Assembly: GCA_021018815.1 (NCBI GenBank) | Contig: JAITYX010000010.1 | Span: 8,423,001-8,487,000 of the forward strand | DNA length: 64,000 nucleotides | Origin: Talinum fruticosum | Lineage: Eukaryota > Streptophyta > Magnoliopsida > Caryophyllales > Talinaceae | Direction of reading: 5' to 3' | In this document: piece after piece, positions 11,030 through 23,450 of the stretch | Numbering within the stretch: the first letter of the stretch is position 1 | Layout: each line of letters begins with the position of its first letter | The notes under the pieces: model-generated | What the model saw: the letters and a program-made list of their open reading frames with translations, nothing else | Told to the model about the DNA's origin: nothing | The model's database searches: none | Position numbers and translations under genes: made by a program

Positions 11030-12355
11030 AATTAATTGCCATTATAGTTGGCTCCATAACGGTTCCAAATATGTTCAATTAGTGCATTTTGGAGTACTTT
11101 ACCAGTTTTTTGTTACGAACCTTGATATTTCTTCGTAACCGATCCTCAAAAACAACAATTCGTCCGGGGTTGGGCGGTGTGATGGCCGTGTTTGCAAGTT
11201 GATCTTATTGGAGTTGGCCAAAGTTATAACTATACGTGTCACGTTAGTCTTCAATGATTATATTGTGAAGAATGATACATGCTCTCATAACTTTTCTCGG
11301 TGTTGCAACCTCCCAAAAACGAGCTGGGTGGCGAACTATAGCAAACCGTGCTTGCAACACTCCAAATGCTCGTTCGACATACTTCCTAGTCAATTCTTGA
11401 TGAGCTGCAAACAACTTATGTTTTGGTAGTTGTGGATGAGAGATGGATTTAACAAGCGTAGGCTACTGTGGATATATCTCATCCGTGAGATAATAATCCA
11501 TATCAAGCTCGCTTCCCATCAACATTGAAATGTACTTCGAGGGCTCGTCCTTCTAATAAATCATCAAATAATGGTGATTTATGAAGGACGGTTATGTCAT
11601 TGTTCGACCTGCTTGTGCCAAAGAATGCATGCCATATCCATGTATCAAATGAAGCAATAGCTTCGAGCACCACGATCGTCGTCTCGTGGTGTCCTCCTTG
11701 ATACATACCTTTCCAAGCTACGGGACATCTGTCCCATTACCAGTGCATACAATCAACACCGCCCAACATTCCAAGGAAGCCTCGTTGTTCCGCAACGTAT
11801 AGTAGTCGGTGTAATTATTCTTGGGTTGGTTTTCGCAAGTAAGAGGGACCAAAACATTCAAACACTCCGTCAACAAAATGCTTTACGCATGAGTTGATGG
11901 TTGACTTCGTCATGCTACAATACTTATCCAACGCATCCGCAACAACCCCATAAGCCAATGTATGCATAGCGAGTAGTACACTTTTGAAGTGGTGATGCTC
12001 CGAGATTACCAGTAGCATCTCTCCTCCGAGTGAAAAACTCATAGTGGTCTTTTAATGTGTTTACCATGCGAAGGAATAAGTGTCTACGCATTCCGAAACT
12101 TCGTCGAAATTGTTTGTTAGTATACACGGGATTTTTGAAGAAGTAATTTGCATATAAGCGATTATGAGCTTCTATGTGATCACGGTTTATATGCCTTCTT
12201 CGTCGTCTACTAGGTGTGGAACTCGTATTACCTTCCGAGTTAGATAGGTACATGTGCACTAGCATTTCATACCTTTGAAATGCAGAGCTTGAGGCGGTTT
12301 CTTCCTCAATTGCTTTATCGATAGCAGACATCAAGATCAAAATCTTAATTTTCAT
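11030..12355 (-). pseudogene. PIF/Harbinger DDE transposase pseudogene
   Basis: The opening 110 codons (12355 to about 12025) are intact and show the family N-terminus: an Arg-rich block, AHNRLYANYF, a PVYTNKQFRRSFGMRRHLFLRMV block and GASPLQKCT. The frame then shifts; LAYGVVADALDKYCSMTKST continues in another frame (12042 down) and ends CFGPSYLRKPT. The catalytic region follows with GGVDCMHW (first Asp, near 11755), AWKGMYQGG, EAIASFDTWIWHAFFG and SNNDITVL (second Asp, near 11605). The far end still reads LIEHIWNRYGA near 11060. At least two frameshifts and several stops make it inactive. In active elements it acts with the ORF1 protein to cut at the TIRs. Confidence 0.88.
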
Positions 12356-12981
12356 GAGATGAGTTTGACATTGTTGTTGAGATGTTGTTTAGGTGTAAAG
12401 ATGTGTAATTCTTTCGAATTGAGTAAGCCTTCATGTAGTAGTCTCGTTATTGTTAGTATTTGTATCATTGTACTTTGCCCTACTGAATACACAAGAAAAA
12501 CATGATAAATTTAATAATACTTTGCATTATTGTTCTTTGCATAGTACTTGAATGAATTGACAATGCAAGCATGCTTCAAAAGCAATTGATATTGAAAGGA
12601 TTGACAACATTTTGCATTATTGTATTTTTCGTACTACATGAAGAAGGAAAACATGAAAAATTTGACAATACTACATTATTGTACTCTACGTACTCATTGA
12701 ATGAATTGACAATGCAAACATGCTTCAAAAGCAACCGATTTAGCAAGGACTCGATAGCATGCTCATAACTCATATTGCATTGATAACAAAGTTAATACGG
12801 ATATAAACAAGTACAAATAATTAAAAAAGCAACATAATTAAGCTGTTACATTGATAACAATATTAAACTAAACACTTTATTGCCTACGGTTCTTCCACTT
12901 CTTAATGATCTCTCTCCACTGAGCATAATACCATTCCTTCTCTTCATCATCCATATTTGATGGATCCATTGACATGATCGC

Positions 12982-14450
12982 TGTTAGGAAGAACTAAGTT
13001 TTAAAATTATATCCGCAAGTGCACGGCGTAGATGTAAGTAGCCGGTAAGTACGGGTAGTGTCCATAGAGAGTTGTGTTTCAAATATTAAAGTTAACTTAA
13101 ACTTTCTGTCTAGGCGAATCAACATAGATGAGATGGATATGTTGATTAAACTAACCTAGAAAGTAATAAAAATAAAATACTCGGGTTGCAATTTTACCAA
13201 TTTATAAACTAATTAATCAACTCAAGCCTAAACCTACCCAAGTTTATACAAATATTTAGGAGTGGTCAGTTGCACCATCAAAGCCTACTCAAGCCACACT
13301 TTTGAGGGTCATGAGCTAGTCTAGTTATTCTAACCACCTACTTTCGTGGGGTTAGCCCAACTAAATTAAAAAAATAGCAACCTCGGACCTAGCTAGAATT
13401 CGGGCTATTTTCATGTCAAAATCCCAACTATTCTCTTTACCCACACTAGCAAATTAACTTCACCTTTCGGTGATAGATCAACCGTCTAAAAATCAAGATG
13501 AAAAGACCCTTTCGGGCATCTCATCGAACCTATGTGGCGGTATGAGAAACAATCCCAAAATAATAGCATCAAGGAGGTTAATCACAACCAAAGTGATAGC
13601 CATCAAGGAGGTTAATTACAACCAAAGTGATAGCCATCAAGGAGGTTAATTACAACCAAAGTGATACAAATTAACAACTAATTAACATGAAACAAAATTA
13701 ATCTAACGACTACTAACAAAAATTGACTCGAATAACGACATAAACTAACAAAATAAAATTAAACATAAAATTAAACAATTAAACTAACTACTACTAACAT
13801 CAAAATATAATAAAAATCGAACATTTAAACTAAACGAAAGAAACTAAAGAGAAGGGAGAGACAAAAGGAAGAAGTTACTGAAATGAATCGAATTGAACTA
13901 AAAGCTGTCGAGAACCGAATTAAATAATCTAAAGTAAAACATAAACTGAATCTGAAAAGTATTAAATCTGAATTTACAAGAGAAAAATTTATTAAACTAA
14001 ACCTAAACTAACCCTAAAACTAATCTAATACTATGGCTGCTAATTGTCCTCCCCCTTTCAAAGCTTGCGGCCCTCCTTTTATATATACTCGCTGCTGCGA
14101 CTGAAATTTGAGCTACAAAGAATTTGATGGTGATGTCATGCTGATGTCATCACGACATCAGCGTCCAAAATTTACCATATCAATTCCTGCGCTTCATCCT
14201 CACGGCGATGCTTGGCTTCCTTTTTTTTTTTCTTTTGCTTTTTCTTTATTAGCTTTCATTGTAAATCTCGAGTCTTAATGGCCAAGATCATACTTTCCTT
14301 GCCTTTCGGTCTAAATTTCGATTCTTGCTCGGTTGAACTTTATTACCTATAAAAGTAAATAAAATAAGTGAAATCCCTAAAAATATATTATTTTACGAGT
14401 CAAAAACTAAGTAAATAAGGGTATAATTAACGTAAAATTTACACCGAACA
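12982..14450. mobile_element. solo LTR of a Gypsy-type retrotransposon, TSD ATCGC
   Basis: Begins TGTTAGGAAG and ends CACCGAACA (TG...CA), flanked by ATCGC at 12977-12981 and 14451-14455. It carries no coding sequence. Its first 110 bases (CCGCAAGTGCACGG...GTAAGTACGGGT...GTGTCC) are the reverse complement of the sequence pattern at the 3' end of the Athila-like LTRs at 32700-32808 and 46900-47001. It is therefore a distant relative in opposite orientation. The internal region was presumably lost by LTR-LTR recombination. Confidence 0.85.
13567..13668. repeat. 34-bp tandem repeat, three copies, in the solo LTR
   Basis: CATCAAGGAGGTTAAT-x-ACAACCAAAGTGATAGC repeats three times with one or two changes. 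Confidence 0.8.
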
Positions 14451-16220
14451 ATCGCCCTTTCATATTCTCTCTCCTTCAATTCCGTGTCTCCGGCCTCTCT
14501 TTTAGCATCCCTTCGCATAATTTTATTTCCACATCCTTTTTTCTAATTCTTTTGCCTTCGGATCCGAAAGTCTATTTAGGGTCTCTGTTCTTTTTATTTC
14601 TATATCTCCGACCCTTGCCAACTCCTCCATAACTTCAGCATTGGAGACATTAATTTCGGATGAAGTCGCTTTGCCTTTCCCCTTTCTAAGACTTTTGGTA
14701 GCATCCCTTCCAATAGGTCTATTGATAATTGGTTGGAGTAAATCTTCGACGGGTGCCTCAACCTCTTCTCTCACATCGGGATATGAGGAATAATTGTAAT
14801 CTCCTGCTCTTATATTCTTTGTTCTCTTTACCGACTTATCTCCATTTCCTCTGTTGGAGTTATTAACATGATTCAACCATTTCGGTTCATAGCTCAAATG
14901 ACGCCAAGCATGCTCATAACCAAAATTTTAGCCATGCATCTCTTTGTATTGGATATGTGCAGCTTTTAGATAATCGGACTCATTTTGCCCACTTAGCGGC
15001 CGTCGAGCTGCAGCGTCATAGTACCACTGAGAAATGTGTGACAGCGGCACATAATCCGGTCCATCGAGCTTTGCACTTTTCAGCTGATCTTTTGGCTGGC
15101 CACTTATAACTTGGGTACTGTTTTTAAGCTTCACAAAAGTACTCCCAAATTCTGTCCCTAAATGTCGTCGCTCTTTGGCCGGTTCTAGTTATGGGATCCT
15201 TGCTCACATTTAACCATGCATTGATTAAGAGCTCATCTTCTAACTCTTCCCATAATACCCCTTCTTGCCTTTGTTGCTTTGTGAAACGACATTTGCTTGC
15301 TTTATTATTTGCTTCAACTTGATCATCTTCATCTAAATGAGTTTCTTTGTTGAAACATAAGAACGACTTCTCCGGGAGCCCACATTTTGTGGGCTATCAT
15401 GAATCTCCATATTACCCATCTACCTAGTTAATGATCCCGCGAAAATGAATACGTAGAATGGACAGAATAATAATTTTCAGAATTGGGGGCATTATAATTT
15501 TGGGAGTTTGGGTTACGGTAATATTCGGGTGTTTGACTATGACGATATTGAGGGTTTGAATTATTTTGAAAATAGGAGTCATTTTGAGGGCAATAATTTT
15601 GAAAATTAGGGTGTTGAGAATTTGGAGAATTTGGTTGGCTACTTTTAGAATTTGTATCCATAATTTGGGATTTTGAAAATATGGAGAGATTTGTGAGGTG
15701 AAAAATTGCAAATCTAACATTCTACCATACATCTTATTTATAGTATTTTTGGGTGAAAAAATATAACCGTTGTTATATAACTAATAAAAAATCTAGCCGA
15801 TTACTAAATGGGTTAAATTTCATCAAAATATAGCCAGTTACTACACAAACACAAACAAAAAAATCCTTTGAAAATAAAAAAATTCAACAGAAAACAAAAA
15901 AAACTGAAAATAAAAAAAAAGCAGCCCACTTGCACGTTTGTGGGGCCCGCCGCTCTGTCCACCTACCTCCCTTCGCACGCGTGAGGCAACGCGCCAGACA
16001 CAGAGCCAACTGGGGTTGTGCCTCATGCGCACGCTTTCTCTCTCTCCCCTTTTTCCCTCTCTCTCCTCCTTTTTCCCTCCACTTGGTTGCTCCATGGATT
16101 TCTCCATGGAGTAACTCCCTTAGAGTTGCTCCACCTCAACCCCACTCCCCTTTTGTTTTATTTCTCTTCCTCCAATTAAGAGCAACTCTCCTTGAGTTAT
16201 CACCATTGAAGATAACCTAA

Positions 16221-17067
16221 TCTTCATTCTCATATAACATGATAATAAGTTTGCAAATTTAATAATTTAAAATTGTAGGATTTATTTTTTTAAAAAAAAA
16301 TTAAGACTTTTTCCCCACAAACTCAAATTGTTTTCTACTAAATTACCAATCCCTTAATACAGATCTCAATTTAATCCTTGACCTTTCTCCTCTGAATTGA
16401 ATCGCTGTTTTTTTATTTGACAAATTTTACTCTACTTCATAAGTGGTCATACTTGTTTAATAGAGGTCTTCATTTTGTTGCTTGCTGATCCCTATCAAAT
16501 TTTGAAAAATATTATTATATTTTTCGGGAGAATTTTTCGTGGAGCAAATTTAGATTTTAAAATCCAGGATTGCTTGCTATACTCAGGAGGATTTTATGTA
16601 CAACTTTGTTGATTTAATTTGGTGTGAATCTAGCCGGACTTATTGAATTGTTAAGATGTTTTAGTTAAGTGTTTTTTATTTCTTGCTGATTTGGTACTAT
16701 GTACAATTTATCTTTAGGTAAGGTATTAATCCCTCCTATTATTTTGCCTTTTTTGTAAATTATTTATCCGAAAAAAAAATGGTACAATTTAATCGCTTTT
16801 TTCGGTTTAATCATTTTTTTAAAATTTGAAAAATAATAGAATAGCCGTACAGTTCAATCATAATTACAAAACCAAGACCTTGATTGGTCAAACTCAAACA
16901 TTATCTCTCCTCCTATCACTGTTTATTTATCTTTTCCAAGTTGTAGAATTGAGAATTGGGGCGGCAAATGTTTACTGTGGGAGTATGTCTAACTTCTTTT
17001 GGGATTGATATTTGCTGAAAATCAGCTTCTGGCTTTGGTTGGTGGATTTTTTTAACACATAGTTTGA
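16221..17067. other. intergenic, AT-rich
   Basis: No gene. Bases 16936-17045 (GTAGAATTGAGAATTGG ... CAGCTTCTGGCTTTGGTTGG) have a diverged partner at 17741-17965, so an older local duplication or dispersed repeat is present. Confidence 0.45.
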
Positions 17068-17260
17068 CATCGACGAGTCGCCTTACTTCCTACAAGCAGT
17101 GGTCGGTTACCTAAAACAGTTCATGTCTAATAAATATGGATCATCCATGTGTAAAAGTCACAAGTAACAGAAACATTGAAAAAAAATCATAGTTTGCTTG
17201 ATTTAATAGTTAAAATGCATCTTTTATTGTCACAATAGTGCTTGTGTTCTGCCCGTGTAG
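17068..17260 (+). pseudogene. PLAT gene 3'-end remnant
   Basis: GACATCGACGAGTCGCCTTA...CTACAAGCAGTGGTCGG translates to DIDESPYFLQAVVGYL, which lines up with AIDESSYSLQAVIDHC in the PLAT pseudogene and ATDESPGTLDAEVNHC in the first gene. The downstream 100 bases match the flank of that pseudogene (TGTCTAA, AAGTCACAA, AATCATAGTTTGCTT). Only the last strand and the 3' flank survive. Confidence 0.6.
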
Positions 17261-18350
17261 ATTCATCTATGACATGATACATGAATTCTGAAGACAATTT
17301 TCAAAAATCAGGAAAACTACTCAAGCTAGCTGCTCCAAACCCCCCAAAATAAAAAAGTTTGACTGCCATATAGAAATTTTTTTTACACTAATAAAAAATT
17401 TACTAAAATATACCAACTCATTATGATCAATTAATTTTAATTTCTATTCTTTAAACAATCCTAATTTTTATGGTAATATTTTTCCATCTAATTTATACCA
17501 AATCATGGTATTGTACATTTAATATCCATATTTGTTGGTGTATTTAGAATAGTTTTCCCCATATATGTACCATGACAATAACTTCGTCAATTTAATTTTA
17601 ATTTCTCAGATTTATTTATTCTTTTTAAAAAACTAAGAACCCCCCAAAAAAAAATTAAAAAAATATATGGGTTATTAAATCCCAAATTCGAATTGCTGTC
17701 TCCTCTAACAACTAATCCTTTTTTTTTTAAAAAAAAAAAAGTAGAATTAAGAATTGGAACCCAAATATTTATCATTTGAGTTGGTCTAATGTCTTTTGTT
17801 TCTTTAATCTTGTGTCAGCAATATTTGGTCTTCCTTTTTTGCCCGTTTATTGAAGGTGGTTGTGTGTAAGTATATATAATTGGATATTCTTCCTCTCCTT
17901 TTGCAATGTCCTTTGGCATTGGCATTTAGCTTAAATTAGCTTCTGGCTTTGCTTGGTGGTCTTTAGTCCATAGTATTATTTATGTAATTTAACTTATGAG
18001 ATCAAATGAATTGACCTAACTATTATCATTATACAATTTTCTTTTGTTTAAGAACACAATGCAAGATTTTAATTACCATAGGGTTTTTAGAATAGGGCAC
18101 TCTTGCCCAACTAATTAATTAATAAAAGAAAATTTTGATTAAAAAGGAATATTCCAAAATCTAGTAGTACATTCATAAATCTTATGAAGCAAGCAGATCC
18201 AAACTAGTTGATACTGAAAATAAAAAATCTATGGCTAATACGTATCAAATAAAAAAAGACTTGACATTCCGGACGGGACAAAATTTTATCAGTTCCAGAA
18301 GTTGCCCTTGTTGATATTACTCGGAATGACACTCGCTAAGTTTGAATGTC
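17261..18350. other. intergenic, upstream of PLAT gene 2
   Basis: AT-rich, without a recognisable gene. Contains the second copy of a diverged repeat (17741-17965). Its last part should be the promoter of the PLAT gene starting at 18447. Confidence 0.45.
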
Positions 18351-18357
18351 TATAAAT
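18351..18357 (+). promoter_or_regulatory. TATA box of PLAT gene 2
   Basis: TATAAATA lies 96 bases before the ATG at 18447. The surrounding GTC-TATAAATAGCAGCTCC is conserved, as GTC-TACAAATAGGAGCTGTT, upstream of the two minus-strand PLAT genes. That argues for a real promoter element. Confidence 0.7.
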
Positions 18358-18446
18358 AGCAGCTCCATGTATAGCCAAATGAATCACCACTCAGAGCAAA
18401 ATAAAACAAACTTTGAGTTACTTTAGATTTGGCAATCGTCCTTGTC

Positions 18447-19559
18447 ATGGAGATGCAAGCAAACCATCTTTCGTTTTGCATCGTGTTCATCCTCATCATG
18501 AGCTTCTCTTCCCATTCCTCCGTATGTCTCTTCATTTTATGTTTAATAATCTATATATCTATGCATGATTTTGTTTTAATGTACTTATGTGAATTCATAT
18601 GCTCGGATAATTGTTCAATTTGGAGCTATGTTAAACTATACCATGATTATTATCAAAAATTTTATCGTTGCCATATTCGACAATGAAATTGCAAAGAATT
18701 GTTCTGACTGAACAATGTCATACAAGCTAAGGTAGTCTCATGCACACATTAAGACAACTTACATATAGATATATACACACACTTCATAAGCCGACGAATA
18801 TATGTAAGTGCTTGTTCTATAATTGGATTTAAATCAACCTCCATGTTAAAATTAAGATAGGCAACCATGTAAAAAGTAAGGCTTACTTCATTCATATATA
18901 TACTTCACAAGCCTACAAATATATGTCTGTCCCATTGCTTAGTTAGCTAAACAGACCTGGCTCCTGCTAAGTGAAGGAAATTTTGCTTATCGTTCCCATG
19001 GTGTGAGCCGTGAGGCAAGCCTTAGCGTAGTGGTACCAAATGGGCTAAGCCCGCTTCAGTGGCAATATTACATATAGATGATTTACGTATGTACGTACGT
19101 TTGCAGGGGTGCACTTACAAAATCCAGGTGAAGACCGGAAACAATCCAGGCGAAGGGACGGATGCTAGAGTGGCTTTAAAATTGTGCCATAAGAGTAGCA
19201 CTTGTTTTGTAGGTACATCCAACCTAGCAGCATACGGAACAGCGGGCCCATCCTACGATTACTTTGAACATGGCAATCTTGACTTGTTCAAGATCGCTAC
19301 AGTCGGAGCATGCTTAAGGACCTGTAGGATCATTATAAGCCATGATAACAGTGGCAGTAATCCCGATTGGTATCTGAATTATGTGTATGTAGAAGCATAC
19401 AATAACACTGGTGTCAGAGAGTACGTAAGTAATTATCCAATCACGGGATGGCTGTCATTGAACCATCCGCCTTACAGCACAAGTGCAGAGGTGAACTACT
19501 GCCCCTCAATTCAAGCTGCTACTTCATCCTCCCTTCTTCAAGAGCATGCCATTGTCTAA
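18447..19559 (+). CDS. PLAT-domain secreted protein (gene 2), two exons
   Basis: Exon 1 is 18447-18521 (25 codons, ATG to GTATGT) and exon 2 is 19107-19559 (after TTTGCAG, ending TAA), giving 175 residues. Residues 1-25 are a signal peptide with a hydrophobic core (CIVFILIM). The rest is a single PLAT/LH2 beta-sandwich with cysteines at 27, 52, 58, 94, 98 and 157, all conserved in the other copies, so three disulfides are likely. GPSYDYFEHGNLDLF (about 73-87) and the SHDN loop (103-106) are family marks. The 25-codon first exon and phase-0 intron are shared with genes 3 and 4, which fixes the start. The product should enter the ER or be secreted. Single-PLAT plant proteins are linked to stress responses; the ligand is unknown. 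The 5' part of exon 2 is also open upstream (from 19059), but that is intron. Confidence 0.92.
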
Positions 19560-20548
19560 GCCTAATGCACCACATCTAATGGTACATATCAAAGTATGAT
19601 ATATCGATGCGTGATGAATAATGGCGAAATCGAGATAACTAATGTCGTAATTTAGTTCATGTACAAAATTTAATTGCGGCATCTGTTATTGTAAACGTGT
19701 GCGCGTGTATGTTTGTCCGTCTCTATGCATAGTTATTTGCATAACTTTATGTATTGTATCAAAAATGAGAGTGTATTATCTTACTTTAGACGCCTTACCT
19801 GTTCTATCAGGTTCAAAGGTAAACACTATATTATCAAAATAAATAAATAAATAAATTATGTGTTGTATTTCTTCTTAATAAATAAATAAATTATGTGTTG
19901 TATTTCTTCTTCTATGTATATCTGTCAAATAGTAAGTTATATTTTTGAAAATAGATTTCGATTAATGAAGAATATTATCATCACAAATATTTGTTAATTA
20001 ATTGTTTCAAAGACAATAGATGAAAATGACAAGACGTATTCGTGCATCATAAGACAGAGAGATCGTGCCTTAATTAAATCTAAAAATTATTATAATATTA
20101 TCAAAATATATTTGGATTAAATACTAAAAGCATATATGCTTATATGATGTTACCAGGAGTATAAAATCATCTTATGACGTACCATTCTTCTCTATCATTC
20201 TAGGATTACACGTATAATATTTTCTTACGTTGATAGGGTTAGTCCTATTAGAGTTTCATTTATATTAATCATAGACAACAAATTTTAATTTACTTAACAA
20301 TTAATTGTAGCTATTAATGATTAATTTGGTTATTTTAATCAGTCTATAAATTAAATTTAGACTGGCCCCTCACATATTAAATATTAGTAAATACAGCATT
20401 TCACAAAAAAGAAAATCATTAATTTATAAATCAAATTATCCTTATTTTAATTCAAAAAATTACAATCGTTAAAAGAAATTATATCTAAAGAGATATTTTA
20501 TACCAACATATTTTTGTAGTGGGTTGATGATAAAGGTTCTACTGCAAA
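19560..20548. other. 3' flank of PLAT gene 2, intergenic
   Basis: AT-rich. Holds possible poly(A) signals (AATAAATAAATAA near 19840) and a 34-base direct repeat AATAAATAAATTATGTGTTG (19846 and 19880). No gene seen. Confidence 0.5.
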
Positions 20549-21129
20549 TACTACTACATATATAATCTTTTATTACGGGCATTTTACGATGGTTAAAAAT
20601 AAAAACCGTCACAAAAACTAAGGCGGTGGCATTTTTATAAATAAGCGGTCTTTTATTATACCTATTATTATGATTCTTTCTTTGAATCGTCGTAATAGGT
20701 GGATATGTCCACTTTTTATTACGGTTCAGTGAAAGAGCCGTAGTAATAGGTACTATATTATTACGGTTCTTTCATTGAACCATAGTAAACATTTGTCGAG
20801 AAAAAAAAACCCCACAAGTAGTCCGTTTTCCACCTTCACTCTATCTTCTCTACTCTTGCTCTTACTCTCACTTTCCAATCTTGCTCTCGTCTCTTTGCTC
20901 TCTCCTAGCTGTCGTTGCTCCTTTCACTTTCTACTCTCTACTATATCTACTCTATGCTTACTTGCTCTACTCTTGTCTCTCGTTCTCGCCTCTTGTCATC
21001 ATCGTTGCTTGCTCTCTCTTGCTCACTCTCTTCGTACGCTTCTGCTGGTATGCAATTTCTCTCTCCCTCTCTTATTTTTTACTTTAATTTATTTTCTTTC
21101 GTAGTTTAGGGTTTCACTAATATGTTGTC

Positions 21130-21245
21130 CTCGCTCACTCTATCTCGTAATTAGGGTTTAGGGTTTAGAGAAATTAGAAAATAGGGTTTAGGGTTTCAAC
21201 GAGTGGCATGCTAAATAGGGTTTAGGGTTTAGGGTTTAGGGTTTC
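21130..21245. repeat. TTTAGGG (telomere-like) interstitial repeats in CACTA intron
   Basis: Up to four consecutive GGTTTAGGGTTTAGGGTTTAG units around 21215-21242, with shorter ones at 21151. Equivalent runs occur at 6300-6390 and 57910-57990 in the sister elements, so they travel with the transposon and do not mark a telomere. Confidence 0.75.
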
Positions 21246-21783
21246 AACGAGTAGCATGCTAGACGAGTGTGACTTATATATTGTAACTTATATACTATGT
21301 ATATATAATTGTTTGCTCTTTTCTTCTTTGCTCTTTTCTTTTAAGTATAACTTCTTGCTTGTAACTTATATACTTGTATAGATTTGAAGAAAAATTGTAT
21401 ACTATTGCGCAAAATGTGTAATGATAAAGAGGGAAGACTATTGTCTAATTAGGTTTATAAAATTTAATTATTAAAGACCTCTCGGGTAGATAATTTACTC
21501 CGGCGTGTGACTCGCTGAGTAATTAGTTGTTGTTTGTTTTTGTTGTTTCGGATGAGGGTCGTTATCCTAGAAAAAAGTCTACTTTAAAGGGAAATTCTGT
21601 TCATTTTTTTCAAGATTCTTAATATTTTAAGTTGTATCTCAAAGTCCGGAACTAGAATGATTCCTTGACCCTTTGGTTTGTAACTTTTATTGTTATAAAT
21701 GTCTTATTCTAAAAAAATATTTTATTTTAATTATGTTATTCTAATTTAATTATGTTATTCTAATTAAACTATGGTATTATAAA

Positions 21784-21891
21784 ATGGATTATTCCAAAGT
21801 TACAAAGGGGACGAACAACGATGAACAAGAAGAACTTAACATGTAGCGAGAGATGATCCAACTTTCCTTACCTGGATCTAATTCGATAGGC
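21784..21891 (+). pseudogene. CACTA ORF1 exon, left part (cut by the inner CACTA)
   Basis: ATGGATTATTCCAAAGTTAC opens an exon that is matched base for base by 58526-58623. It stops at ACT 21892-21894, where the inner CACTA begins, and resumes at 50251. Confidence 0.75.
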
Positions 21892-22346
21892 ACTCACTAC
21901 TAGAAACACTGGATTTTGTGACCACCAAAATCGGTCACAAAATGGCAAATTTCGGTCACAAATGGGGTTTGTGACCGATTTCACTGGTTCGGAAACCCCT
22001 CGTCGAAAATGGAATTTGTGATCGATTCGGTCACAAATTGTGACCACAATTATGACCGAAATTTTGGTCACAAATTGTGATCGCCTTTGTGATTGCTCTA
22101 TGTTTCACACCGATTTTGCGACCATTATTTCGGTGCGAAATTATGACAGCTTTGTGACCGATTTTGTGACCGTTATATAATCGTGACCGCTTTTGTAACC
22201 GACTTAGTTTTGAAGCTGTGTACTTTGTGAGCGCTTTTGTGACTAACTTCGTTTTAAAATTATGTTTATTTGTGGCCACTTTTGTGACAGATTCCGTTTT
22301 ATTCTTAAACACTTTTGTGACTGATTTTGTGACCGATTCTGTTTTG

Positions 22347-23014
22347 TACTAAACTTTTTGTGCCCACTTTTGTGACCAATTTTGTGAAAATTAAACACAT
22401 AATGTGACTGGTTTTGTGACCGCTTTTTGCCATAAACCCATTATATACAATCATGCGACGAATCCTGTATTACAAAATCATCTATACTAAATATTTATAC
22501 ATAATAATGTCCATAATCCATAACAACCAAGCTAGATTTAAACAAAAAAATATCTTCATCACCTTTAACCTATCAACATCCCATACTTATACAATAGTCC
22601 AATATCCATAACAATATTAGAAACATAAGAAAATAAGACCATATCTTCAAGCATTGCCACTACAACCATTATCCTCCTCCTCCTCCTCCTCCTCATCATC
22701 ATCATCATCATCATCATCATTACTACCACCACCACCACCACCACCATTATCAACATCAATATTCGGGTTAGTTAGAATTGGAACACTAATCACATACAAT
22801 AGAAACTAAATGTATTCAAGCATATACTATTTGCATAAAAACGTCATCTATATCAAGTAAACCAATGATATACCATTTGCATTAATCACAATGAACTCTA
22901 TTATACAAAAGCATACACATTATTTACACATAATAACAATCACATGCGCACACGAACCGAACCCCAACATGCAAATCACCAATCAACTTGTCAAACCTCG
23001 TTTTTATCGGTTTT
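22347..23014. repeat. left copy of the ~667-bp duplication flanking the pararetrovirus
   Basis: From TACTAAACTTTTTGTGCCCA to TTTTTATCGGTTTT it matches 30738-31404 with few differences, about 98% by eye outside the microsatellite. Its last 26 bases (22989-23014) are the start of the Athila LTR, although no LTR follows here. Confidence 0.88.
22670..22746. repeat. CCT/CAT/CAC trinucleotide microsatellite
   Basis: Runs of CTC, ATC and CAC triplets; the paired copy at 31063-31136 differs in repeat number. Apparent Met/Val/Arg-rich minus-strand ORFs here are artefacts. Confidence 0.85.
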
Positions 23015-23450
23015 GTAACGATCGGTTTCAAAAATCGAATTTGCCAAAATCCCGATTTCATGTCAAACTTTGAAAATACTTTTGCTTCATAGAGTCTATT
23101 CAGCAAATCTCTTTTGTTAGGAATAGGATATCTAATCCATTGAAGGACTTTGTTAAGAGGTTTATAGTTAATAACCAGGTCTAGGAACCCCTCGTTCCTT
23201 CTCTGCTGCGTTATTAACATAGAAAGCTGCACAACTCCAAGGTGATTTGGAAGGTCTAATAAGCTTTTTGTCTAGAAGAGATTGGATTTCCTTTTACAGA
23301 GTTCAAGATACTCGGAATTCATCCGAGTTGGACGAGCCTTGGTGGGAATATTTTTTCATCAAAGTCTTTAATATAGGGAAGAGAAACAACATGCTTCTTT
23401 CGTCCCCAGAAGGCATTGGGAACATTAGAACAGATTTGTTTCTTTATGAC
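23011..23450 (-). pseudogene. inverted reverse-transcriptase fragment of the pararetrovirus
   Basis: On the minus strand this reads as the RT fingers/palm start and is the reverse complement of 27518-27961 with scattered differences, including a frameshift near 23210. Two arms of about 440 bp in opposite orientation, about 4.07 kb apart, could fold into a hairpin RNA if transcribed through. Beyond 23450 the two copies diverge, so this is a break point. Confidence 0.85.

Larger units (their letters stand above)
12877..15661 (-). pseudogene. PIF/Harbinger ORF1 (Myb/SANT-like) pseudogene split by a solo LTR
   Basis: Starts at 15661 with an Asn/Gln-rich N-terminus (MDTNSKSSQPNSPNSQHPNF), normal for this family. 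A trihelix/Myb-like stretch follows: ELEDELLINAWLNVSKDPIT, RTGQRATTFRDRIWEYF, ARW and SGQNESDYLKAAHIQYK, at about 15290 to 14935. The C-terminal part (14897 to about 14456) is rich in charged residues. The reading then jumps the solo LTR (12982-14450) and finishes with EKEWYYAQWREI-type sequence and a stop at 12877-12879. Besides the LTR there are frameshifts near 15150, 14910 and 14520. ORF1 proteins bind DNA and assist the transposase. Confidence 0.8.
10505..16217 (-). mobile_element. PIF/Harbinger transposon, complete ends, TSD TAA
   Basis: The left end GGCTATTCACAATGGTAGCA and the reverse complement of the right end, GGTTATCTTCAATGGTGATA, form an imperfect terminal inverted repeat, and both continue into AACTC...GAGTTGCTC. 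TAA at 10502-10504 and 16218-16220 is the 3-bp target duplication typical of this superfamily. Both expected genes lie inside on the minus strand: the Myb-like ORF1 (15661 to 12877) and the DDE transposase (12355 to about 11030). A solo LTR interrupts ORF1. Both genes are broken, so it is a dead element. A CpG-rich patch at 15940-16100 next to the right end may be its promoter or leader. Confidence 0.9.

Noticed and set aside
19059..19106. Upstream extension of PLAT gene 2 from an in-frame ATG at 19059
   Set aside because: The segment ends in TTTGCAG, a 3' splice site, and the signal-peptide exon at 18447 fits genes 3 and 4; 19059-19106 is intron.
21130..21245. Interstitial telomere
   Set aside because: TTTAGGG runs are short and recur at the same position in sister CACTA elements, so they belong to the transposon.
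22565..22759. Minus-strand Met/Val/Arg-rich ORF (and its twin at 30957-31148)
   Set aside because: It is only a translated trinucleotide microsatellite; the two copies differ in repeat number and have no other coding sign.
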